Positions 56,109 through 64,000 of a stretch of 64,000 nt of DNA are shown here, piece by piece. Where the stretch lies: positions 13,507,883-13,571,882 of the forward strand of contig NC_092808.1 of assembly GCF_040954645.1 (NCBI RefSeq), given 5' to 3'. The position numbers were made by a program, and so were the translations under genes. Every line of letters starts with the position of its first letter. Positions within the stretch are counted from its first letter, which is position 1. The stretch comes from Diabrotica undecimpunctata (taxonomy: Eukaryota; Arthropoda; Insecta; Coleoptera; Chrysomelidae). The notes under the pieces are model-generated. The model worked only from the letters and a program-made list of their open reading frames with translations. It was not told the DNA's origin and ran no database searches.

Positions 56109-57428
56109 TCACTAAAAGAGAAGACTATTGTCCTGAATATTCACGATGCTCTGGTTTCTCAGAATCCCACAAACACTGTTCGCAACATAGTCGAAATTTG
56201 TGCCAACATGACTGGCGTAGGAGAGTCAACTATATATAGGTTCCTATCAGAAAGAAAAAAACACGGTATAGCTAACCAAAATACAAACGAACACTTAAAG
56301 AGAGGGAAAAAGCCTATTTAAATTGATGAATTTGCCAAAAATGGTATTCGAAGGAAAATTCATGGATTTTTTTTTCAAAAAAGAAATACCAAACCTAAAC
56401 AAAGTTTTACAAGAAGTTAGAGACAAGCCAGATTTGCCTCATATCGGACGAACTAAATTGTTGCAAGTTTTAAAAGAATTAAATTTCCGGTGGGAGAAAT
56501 CAGACCAAAAATCACTTTTGATTGACAGGGAGGAGATAATATGTTGGAGAAGAAATTATCTAAGATCCATACGAAAATTCCGGGCTGAAGGAAGGCCAAT
56601 CTTCTACCAGGATGAAACGTGGGTAAACTCAGGTCATACTCTAAAAAAAATTTGGTCAGATGAAATATATTAAGCTCTAGGCAAGCCTTTATGGAAGGTT
56701 GGTCTACTGGTATCTCTCCACCTTCTGGTAAAGGCAGTAGATTAATAATTTCTCACATTGGCAGTAAAAAAGGATGTGTTAAGCATGGTTTGTTGGAATT
56801 TCAGTCCAAAAGCACAAAAGACTATCACGAGGAGATGACAGCTAATGTTTTCGAAGAGTATTTTGAGCAGGTGATTGAACACATACCACCAAATTCAATT
56901 ATAGTATTAGATAATGCACCTTATCATTCACGACTAGTAGCAAGACTTCCAACGACTGCGTGGAAGAAACAGGATATTCTTGACTGGCTGCGGAATAAAT
57001 ATCTGCCTTACGAAGATGGAATGGTAAAAGCAGAACTTTTAAAAATTGCTCGGCAACACCAATCTAAGTTCAAGAAATACGTAGTTGACAAAATGGCGGA
57101 AAGGCGAAACATCACAGTCCTTAGACTTCCACCCTACCACTGCGAAATAAATCCAATTGAACTCATTTGGGCACAAATGAAAAGTTATGTGGCTAGAAAA
57201 AATACGTCATATAAAATACAAGCTGTACGTGAATTGTTATACGAGTCTTTACAATATATTACAGAACAAAACTGGAAAGATGCAGTAAGACATGTAATAG
57301 AAGAAGAACAAAAAATGTGGAATCTTGATAAAATAATTGATGCGACCGTAGAGATACAATCGCTAATTATTAAACCTCAAGACGACTCGGATTCCAAAGT
57401 TGATCCTATTTATTTTGAATTTGAATAG
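56109..57428 (+). pseudogene. Tc1/mariner-superfamily transposase with DD82E spacing
   Basis: Plus strand: VEICANMTGVGESTIYRFLS (HTH) near 56185-56250, then HIGRTKLLQVLKELNFRWEK, IFYQDETWVNSGHT (first catalytic Asp), and after a frame change MEGWSTGISPPSGKGSRLII, IIVLDNAPYHSRL (second Asp), LRLPPYHCEINPIELIWAQM (Glu). I count 82 residues between the second Asp and the Glu, far more than Tc1's 34. The 245-codon distal ORF is intact. Damage: TAA near 56319, a frameshift at a T/A run near 56370-56390, and one near 56675. Terminal repeats were not identified. Confidence 0.85.
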
Positions 57429-57485
57429 TTTTCTAATCGTAAGTATATAAGGTAAGTAATAGTAGTTGTAATCGTAAGGTATTAA

Positions 57486-57800
57486 AGGGGAAAGGCGCAA
57501 AATGTCGCCTGTCAAAATGTTCAATGTGTTTTAAATGTATCCATTTTTTTTTTCAAATCCTGAGAAAACTAAAAAGCATTTTTGAAAAATTTAAAGGCAG
57601 AATGAAATATTTATTAGAATAAATAAAAAGTTTCTTTTTCATGCAATATTTTCAATTAAAAATTATACTAGATTTTCTCTTTTATTTTCACCCCTTTAAA
57701 TTTTTCAAAAATATTTATTAGGTTTCTCCGGATTCGAAAATAATGGATACATTTAAAACACATTGAAAATTTTGTCAGGTGAGATTTGGCGCCTTTCCCC
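57486..57800. mobile_element. Foldback MITE flanked by TTAA
   Basis: Arms of about 115 bp: AGGGGAAAGGCGC at 57486 is mirrored by GCGCCTTTCCCC at 57789-57800, then TTCAATGTGTTTTAAATGTA versus its complement, and a long TTTTTGAAAAATTTAAAGG block. TTAA occurs at 57482-57485 and 57801-57804, the target of piggyBac-type elements. No coding. It lies just behind the DD82E transposase and is unrelated to it by its target site. Confidence 0.85.
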
Positions 57801-57804
57801 TTAA

Positions 57805-59099
57805 TTAAATAAATGATCTTTTACAAATGGCAAGAAACTTTTTATTTTTGAATAAAATAAAGAAGTTTTATTAAAACAAAAATACGATTTACATAAGTAC
57901 AATTTAAAAATATATTTATTTAGTTCAAATAAATGTTTCAATCATATACTCTACGACACCGGTCGGTCATCTGTAAAAAAAATACCTTCGTAATCGGATT
58001 ATAAGGTTGACTGCTGTATTGTATTCCTTCAGATACAAGGTGGGTTAGTCGAAAACATTTTAAACCGTCAGTTTCAGGTTGGTTTTTACTATGATATCGT
58101 ATTACCTATCCTCTCTGTATTTCAGTTCTCTAATTAGGGTTAAACTTGTAGTAAGCTATCGATATTTTTTGTATATTTTGTTCTCAAACGATTTGGTTGA
58201 ATCTTTGTGTAGTTTGGTTGTATATCAAAATATTGCAACAAATGTAAAAATGTAATTCTCATTACAATCAGTTGTGGTTTACTCTCATATAAAATAATAT
58301 TTGACTTAAACATGTCAGTTTCACAAACAGAAAACAATTTCAGAACCTTTTAATGAGCAATTTATGAAATAAGTTATACCCAGTTTATCTAAGTATCGTA
58401 ATTATCACACCGACGAATTTTTGGGCTCAGTCCGGTTCAGACCACACACCTGAACGCAACCATTGATTAACAAATATTTATATATCAGGTCTGCTCGAAG
58501 ACTAAGTGGAATGTCATGTCAGATATTTGTCCTGGGTCAAATGTTTGGTTTTATTTCATTGTTTCAGAGCCAGCAACTGAAGCTCTCACTTGCGTGCATC
58601 TGCCTGCATTTGGTAGGTATGTCGCTTAGTATTTTGTAATCCTAAGCGAAGCAATAATTTTACTGCACTCCTTTTATTTTAACTTCGAGGATAATTTTAA
58701 GAATGCATGAATAATCTTATAAGTCGATTATAAATGTAATTAGTATTAATCATTAGGAAGTACGATTTACTCGAGAGAAACGCAAATTGCAATTCGAATT
58801 CACCGTGTTTTACACTGCTTGAGACAAAATTCTAAGTACAATTGCCATGTTTTAGCAGCTTTGCTTCTAATAATTTTCCTTGAAAATGAAGTTGTAATTA
58901 TTATAATATCGGGTTCTACTTCATTTAGTGCTTTTTGCCACTAAAACATTATTGATATTGGTGTCTATATTGGTTATGGTCATAAGTTCGCTACAAATTT
59001 CAATGTGCCTTGAATATTTTAATACGTTTTTGTTAAATATAAAAATGCAGCAGTTTGTGCAGATAACTTTATGACAGAAAGCTCCATTAACAGCGTTAT
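57805..59099. other. No gene; one dispersed repeat
   Basis: Contains the 58247-58325 repeat and a short hairpin CGCTTAG/CTAAGCG near 58623-58649. Otherwise AT-rich. Confidence 0.45.
58247..58325 (+). repeat. Dispersed unclassified repeat, copy 2
   Basis: Same orientation and word order as 3676-3752 (AAAATGTAATTCTC, ACAATCAG, CATATAAAATA, AAACATGTCA). The family is unknown. Confidence 0.6.
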
Positions 59100-59104
59100 T
59101 CTAG

Positions 59105-59190
59105 GTGCCAGTTCAATCTTCATCCCAATCTCCAGATATAGCTCCTCTCGGGTTCTTCCTGATTGAGTTTTGGCATTAATCCACCAGAAA
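59105..59190 (+). pseudogene. Tiny mariner transposase remnant
   Basis: One frame reads QSSSQSPDIAPLGFFLIEFW, like the mariner end block PYSPDLAPSD.FLF, with the catalytic Asp position changed to Gly. About 25 codons only; chance similarity is possible. Confidence 0.4.
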
Positions 59191-59332
59191 TTAAAAATAT
59201 AATCTTGAATGTAGAATTCAATACGATTAAATCAAATCAGTGTATTCATGTTGCTTCGGTCAAATCTAAACAGACAAAAGATATAAACGTAATCTCGGCC
59301 TCTTAGTCGAAAATCAAGTTTACTTATTCAAT

Positions 59333-59373
59333 CCATAAAATGTTGAAGCATTTAGAAATGTTTCAACATTTTA
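59333..59373. repeat. Hairpin with near-perfect arms
   Basis: TAAAATGTTGAA and its complement TTCAACATTTTA flank a short loop. Located just before a LINE 3' end. Confidence 0.85.
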
Positions 59374-59399
59374 TGGACCTCCTTCAGGAGGTCAAGCAG

Positions 59400-59702
59400 A
59401 TGTAAAGAGCGAGCGATATAGTCCAAGAGATTAAATCCCAACGTCATAGATGGGCTGGCCATGTCCATAGACTCCCTAATAACCGCCTTGCCAAATTAAT
59501 ATGGGAGGAAGCTCCCACAGGAAGAAGGCCCTCAGGACGTCCACGAATGCGATGAAGAGACAATATATGGTCAGATCTAAGAACAATGGGGCTGCCCACT
59601 GACCCAACTATTATGGACGACCGTTCAAGATGGAAGCAAGTTGTGCAGTCAGCCAAAACCCACCCCGAGTTGTAGTGCTACGAGAAGAAGAAGAAGAAGA
59701 TT
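59400..59702 (+). pseudogene. RTE-like LINE, C-terminus with GAA tail
   Basis: IVQEIKSQRHRWAGHVHRLP, then KLIWEEAPTGRRPSGRPRMR, a stop, RDNIWSDLRTMG and DDRSRWKQVVQSAKTHPEL up to a stop, followed by TGCTACGAGAAGAAGAAGAA. This is the complete last ~95 codons of a LINE subfamily with a single stop; the 5' side is truncated. Confidence 0.85.
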
Positions 59703-60104
59703 TAGAAATGCACTAAAGACCACTTTGGCTTATCTAACAACCCAAACTCCCGCTAGTACTTTCAAAATATATTTGAAATCTATTTATAACTCAACAATTT
59801 AATTTATCTGCATTCATTGTCCCCAGCCGATGAAAACTCCAACAAGCAGTTGTGAAAATTCAGTACAATCATTGTTTCCTAAAAGAAGAAAGCCATCTCC
59901 AATGGTAAATACTGCAGACTCATTTTACTCTTTAATACTTTTTAAAGAGAAATTTATATTTAATACTGTAAATATAAGTCTACGAGAGGTTTTATAAAGA
60001 AAAAGGTCATAGAGTTCATATTATGAACTCTATGAACAGGGTTATTAACTGCAGATGGAGGAGAAAGTGTAACCAAAGAGATCGGGTTACAACCCAAAAC
60101 TGGT

Positions 60105-60320
60105 CCAAAAAATAATATTACAATGCAAGATACCTGGCGCTATAGGGGTATAAATCTACCGAACACGGCACTCAAGTTTAATAGAAAACAGAAAAAATAA
60201 ATTGATAACGCTGTCAGATGAACAACAGGGATTCATATCCGGAAGATTCTATGCAGACGGCGTGTTTTTACTAAAACAAATCACAGAAAATACCCTTATA
60301 CCCTAACAGCAGAACTATCT
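60105..60320 (+). pseudogene. RTE-like LINE, reverse transcriptase fragment
   Basis: RGINLPNTALKFNRK and then LSDEQQGFISGRFYADGVFL followed by LKQITE correspond to the RGI.LL.TT.KL and QQGFR.GR.C.DAVF..RQ blocks. The same blocks occur intact at 63840-64000, so both belong to one subfamily. Confidence 0.75.
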
Positions 60321-60530
60321 GGTTGAAAATTGCAGAATATCTATTCCACCTAATCACCTCAGAAGCAAAAGTCCTGCATGATTCCATATTGGTCCACATT
60401 CTATCTATACGAACACCTTTCTCGTCCTCCATCGCCCATTCTTTAGAATTTTGTGTGGTATGCAGAGGATACATTCCTCGCCATGGGAAGAGAACATGCT
60501 TAACTCCAAATAAGAACTGATTGAAAGATG
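60321..60530. other. Unassigned spacer with minus-strand open frame
   Basis: A 98-codon minus frame (60271-60567) overlaps this interval and reads RGMYPLHTTQNSKEWAMEDE among others. I do not recognise it; it may be part of a LINE. Confidence 0.3.
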
Positions 60531-60725
60531 TATTCTTCTTAGCCTTATTTCGTCCATTTTTGGACATAGGCCTCTTCCAACTCCTTCCATCAATCTCTTC
60601 CTGAGCAACATACTTACAATTTGTTTCAGCTACTCATTATGTCATATATCCATCTCATGTGTGGTCTTCCTTCTGGACTTCTACCTTTGTAATGTCTCAG
60701 ATTTTTAAATCACATCGAATGGTGC
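60531..60725 (-). pseudogene. LINE 3' end (C-terminus and tail)
   Basis: Minus-strand FKNLRHYKGRSPEGRPHMRW then IYDIMSS, and WKELEEAYVQKW before GAAATAAGGCTAAGAAGAAT, with the complement of GACATAGGCCTCTTCC. These are the end blocks GRP..RW.DDI and A.DR..W..L.EAYVQ.W plus a tail of the GAA type. Confidence 0.7.
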
Positions 60726-60799
60726 TCAAAATGGTCTATTTAACTCAATTCTATTCTCGTGGAGCATAAGGCGAAAGGTTAGATTTTTAATTACCAATG

Positions 60800-61560
60800 A
60801 CCTATTGACAGAAGCAAGATAATCTGGGAGAGATCAAAGACATGCTCCAAGAACTGAATTACATACTACAAGAAACTGGGCTGGAGATAAATTTCGAGAA
60901 AACCAAAATGATGACCAATATGGTTCCCAGCGAAGAGATACAGATCAATAACAACAAGGTAGAATTAATCGATAAATACACATACTTGGGTCATGAAATC
61001 AGAATAACCAGAGACAACTAAACCTGCGAGCTAAATAGACGAATCACGTTGGGATGAGCGGCATATGGAAGGATGAGAGACATTTTTAAAACAAATACCC
61101 CAATTCACCTGAAAAGGAAGGCATTTAACCAATGCATCTTACCAGTCTTGACCTACGGAGCAGACTAACTTTAACGAAAGCTACTGCCGAAAAACTGAGG
61201 GTAACACAAAGGCAAATGGAGAGATCAATGCTGGGCCCGACCTTGAAAGATCGCGTGAGAAATGAGGAGATACGCCGACGAACTGGCGTAGACGATATTA
61301 TACTGCGAATCAATAAACAAAAGTGGAGGTGGGCTGGACATGTTGCTAGAATGGAAGACGGAAGATGGACAAAGAGATTATTGGAGTGGAGACCAAGAGC
61401 CGACAAGCGAAGTCGAGGCAGACCACCCACCCGATGGACCGATGACCTAAGGAGAATAGAAACACACTGGATTGCAGCAGCTAGAGATAGAGAGAACTGG
61501 AGGCGTTTGGAGGAGGCCTATATCCAACAATGGATGTGAAAATGGGGCTGGATGATGATA
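60800..61560 (+). pseudogene. LINE, C-terminal half, well preserved, GAT-type tail
   Basis: EIKDMLQELNYILQETGLEI, then NFEKTKMMTNMVPS, VELIDKYTYLGHEIRITRDN, a stop, RKAFNQCILPVLTYGAD, LRVTQRQMERSMLGPTLKDR, INKQKWRWAGHVARMEDGRW, TKRLLEWRPRADKRSRGRPP and AYIQQWM. The last 135 codons are open. The tail reads GGCTGGATGATGATAACGAC. Same subfamily as 42815-43035. Only two or three disabling changes, so a fairly recent copy. Confidence 0.88.
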
Positions 61561-62544
61561 ACGACCTATTGAGATTCCAAATAAAAAAGACTGAGATCTC
61601 CAGAGATGTTTCCTAAGAGAAGTATATGTGGATAAGTAAAATAAAGTGTGTTATAAAGAAAGATAAACAGGTGAAGATCTAGTTAAGCAGATGTGTGGGG
61701 ATTACTGTATAGTGTTTATTAACTTGGATATCGATATAAGAAACACCCCGATTAAGATTAAAAGACGAACAGGGCTTATCAAAACGTTTAGTGATCAATT
61801 TGAAGCTGCTTAGCAAAAGTTTCATCATTAAAGACCATTCTGCCCCTGTACTCGCTTGTTAAGAACATATAAGAGCATGATTCTAGCTGCGAAAAGAAAA
61901 TCTCCATAAAATCTGTAGCAAGATAAAATACTATACGTTTTGGGGGATGTGAGCATTTATAAATGCTGATCACAAATAAATTAGTAATCAACTTTGTCAG
62001 CAATGTTTGTGCTGTCGTATAAAAACGTTTCGGCTGATTTTTTTACGTCAGTTACTACAAACTTTAACATATTATTCTTTTATTAACTCATTAAAATTGA
62101 TATAAAAACAGAATAAAGGGTGGAAAAAGTGGAACAAAACATAAATATGTTTTTAATTTATAAAATATCAATAAAGTAGGCTATTTTTCTAGTACTTTAT
62201 GTAAATACACATTTTACTTTTTATCAACAAATCAATAAAGCAAATCAGATACAACGATAACAAATGAATTAGGATAGATAACCCAAAGACTGACTAACGC
62301 GACATGCAAATACAAGTGTATAAGTTACTAGACCGTTTTTGATATGAGCAGTTTCATATGATTCGACCAAAAGAAAAGAAAAACTAGACACTAAGTAAAA
62401 AATTACTTGGTGATATAATACTATTTACTAAATTAAATTTATTTACTTTATTTGAGTCGTTAATATGAACTTCTTTATTTCAGTATTAGTTGTAACGCAT
62501 TATGGAATAATCCACCAAAACACTATTTATAAATAGTGGACATA
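61561..62544. other. No gene recognised
   Basis: AT-rich. A 71-codon minus ORF (61788-62003) has no known motif. Confidence 0.4.
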
Positions 62545-63218
62545 TTTTTATGGTGATCAGTAAAAAGAACATTCAACATATCGACCTGAGTATTGAAGCC
62601 GAATGTATTGAAAGAGTACACCGATTTAAATATCTGAGATATACAGTAAATGATAAGTGGGACCCAGACGTAGAGATTAAGATCCGAATTGAAATAGCAA
62701 GATCCAAATTCATCAAAATGAGAAAGCTCTTAAGCAACCGCCACCTAAGCGTTAACCTCCGATTTGCGCGCCACGAAATGCTACGTACTCTCTACGCTAC
62801 TTTACGGAGTTGAAGGGTGGACGTTAACAGCAGCAACTATAAAGAAGTTAGCGGCTCTAGAAATGTGGCTGTATCGACGCATACTGAGAATACCTTGGAC
62901 AGACAGAGTGACCAACACAGAGGTATTAGGACAATTGGGTAAAGAGGTGGAATTGTTAACAACTGTTAAAAAGACGAAAGGGTCATACCTGGGCCATGTG
63001 TTCCGTAATGATAAGTACAGTCTGCTACAGCTTATCGTGGAAGGCAAAATTGAAGGTAGAAGAGGTTTGGGCAGAAAGAAGAAATCCTGGCTGAGAAACT
63101 TGAGAGAATGGTTTCAAATACCAGAAGCTGCGAACATAATACATGCGGCACAAAACAGAGAAACCTATCGTTTGATGGTCGTCAACCCTCGGTAGAAGAC
63201 GGCACATAAAGAAGAAGA
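62545..63218 (+). pseudogene. RTE-like LINE, C-terminal half with tail
   Basis: First frame: ECIERVHRFKYLRYTVNDKW, EIKIRIEIARSKFIKMRKLL, SNRHLSVNLRF. A frameshift near 62765 leads to CYVLSTLLYGVEGWTLTAAT, WLYRRILRIPWTDRVTNTEV, then RKKKSWLRNLREWFQIPEAA and YRLMVVNPR, the natural end. GACGGCACATAAAGAAGAAG follows as tail. The last 143 codons are open. It closely matches the stub at 31965-32172. Confidence 0.9.
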
Positions 63219-63604
63219 AGGACATATTTTGAAAATTTTATAGGTTATAATGCTAATTAAAACAAACAATAATAAAGAATGATAAAATGGTCATGTTTTC
63301 CCTTTGAGAGCTGTAAAATCTTGTGGTGCAGATGCGCTTCCTACTCAATCGTGGTCTGTGATGCCACATCCATTGCTATTTCGATACATCTACCGATTGA
63401 GTAGTTCTGAACACCACCGATCTACCAGGAAGACCCTGTTTTCTACTGATTTTTATTCTTCGGTCCATTTTACCCCAAAATTATATTTAAGGACAAATCA
63501 CTCAATAGAGAGTTATTGAAACCGTAATATGGCAGCCGCCTTTATTAGAGGATCCTTTAATAAAGAACAAAATACTTCATGTATAAACGCGAGTTATTGC
63601 TAAC
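63219..63604. other. No gene recognised
   Basis: Short AT-rich spacer; a 71-codon ORF at 63304-63519 shows no motif. Confidence 0.35.
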
Positions 63605-64000
63605 ATGTTAAAGAAATCTCCCAAAACGATGTGAAAGAAGGAATAAACAAATTAAAAAACAGAAAGTCACCAGGAGAAGATCAAATACCAAATGAACTCT
63701 TAAAATATGGAGGTGATCATCTTGTACAACAACTGCAACTTCTTATTAATAAAATAATCACCACGAACAGAATACCAGATGAATGGAGGAGAGCGATCAT
63801 GGTGATGTTCTTCAAAAAAGGTAATAAGAAAGACCCCAATAATTATCGAGCAATAAATCTATTAAATACAACACTCAAATTGACAACAAGAATAATAGCG
63901 ACAAAAATAAACGAACGAATATCTCTGCAAGAGGAACAGCAAGGATTTCGGACAGGAAGATCATGCACGGATGCAGTTTTTGTAATAAGACAAATAAAAG
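63605..64000 (+). CDS. RTE-like LINE reverse transcriptase, start of a copy running off the window
   Basis: From about 63606 to the window end there is one open frame after a TAA: NDVKEGINKLKNRKSPGEDQ, NELLKYGGDHLVQQLQLLIN, PDEWRRAIMVMFFKKGNKKD, PNNYRAINLLNTTLKLTTRI and EEQQGFRTGRSCTDAVFVIR. These are RT blocks from the nucleic-acid-binding start to just before motif A. There are no stops in about 130 codons, so this may be an undamaged copy; what follows is outside the window. The upstream endonuclease is missing. Confidence 0.85.

Noticed and set aside
60271..60567. 98-codon minus-strand ORF as a host gene
   Set aside because: Overlaps an RT fragment on one side and a LINE 3' end on the other; no motif recognised.

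Overview
This is AT-rich animal (almost certainly insect, plausibly beetle) DNA with no host gene that I can recognise. It is a graveyard of nested mobile elements. The evidence for an insect is the mix: RTE-like LINEs with GAA or GAT tails, jockey-like LINEs with an RNase H tail, Penelope-like elements, DUF4817-type and other Tc1/mariner transposons, piggyBac, PIF/Harbinger and pogo relics, and a family known from insect annotations as DUF7869. The species cannot be fixed from the sequence. Nothing looks bacterial; there are no operons, CRISPR arrays or prokaryotic signals. Family names are recalled, not searched.

Layout. 1-1.4 kb: a piggyBac transposase split by a 905-bp insertion carrying a Crypton-like ORF. 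1.4-3.2 kb: LINE ends around a decayed Tc1 transposase. 4.8-7.1 kb: a DUF7869-type pseudogene interrupted by a LINE. 8.3-12 kb: a hammerhead-like foldback and two LINEs, one with a long reverse transcriptase. 12-20 kb: jockey-like LINEs, one split by a PIF/Harbinger element that itself holds a GC-rich insert. 21-26 kb: LINE pieces, an LTR-element gag remnant, Penelope terminal repeats, a transposon-end relic, and a LINE fragment that still has endonuclease sequence. 26.7-27.3 kb: a degraded 28S rRNA gene fragment. 28-33 kb: LINE pieces, a mariner-type relic, a second DUF7869-type fragment and a Penelope inverted-repeat unit. 33-36 kb: AT-rich with two long (TA)n tracts. 36-39.9 kb: another jockey-like copy and LINE ends. 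40.0-42.7 kb: a whole but broken pogo-type element. 43-45.1 kb: a Penelope copy with inverted terminal repeats. 45.77-47.80 kb: the best preserved transposon, with long terminal inverted repeats, TA duplications and a DD41D transposase broken by one stop codon. 48.8-52 kb: LINE and jockey remnants. 53.4-55.4 kb: a long Penelope-like coding region with reverse transcriptase and GIY-YIG. 56.1-57.8 kb: a Tc1/mariner-superfamily transposase with 82-residue D-to-E spacing, then a TTAA-flanked MITE. 59-64 kb: more LINE copies, the last running off the window.

The genes do not form a pathway; they are layers of independent insertions. The two most informative kinds of structure are nested insertions whose removal restores a reading frame, and hammerhead-ribozyme-like cores (CTGANGA, stem II, GAAA, short palindrome, UH) in Penelope terminal repeats, with a possible degenerate relative in a stand-alone foldback element.
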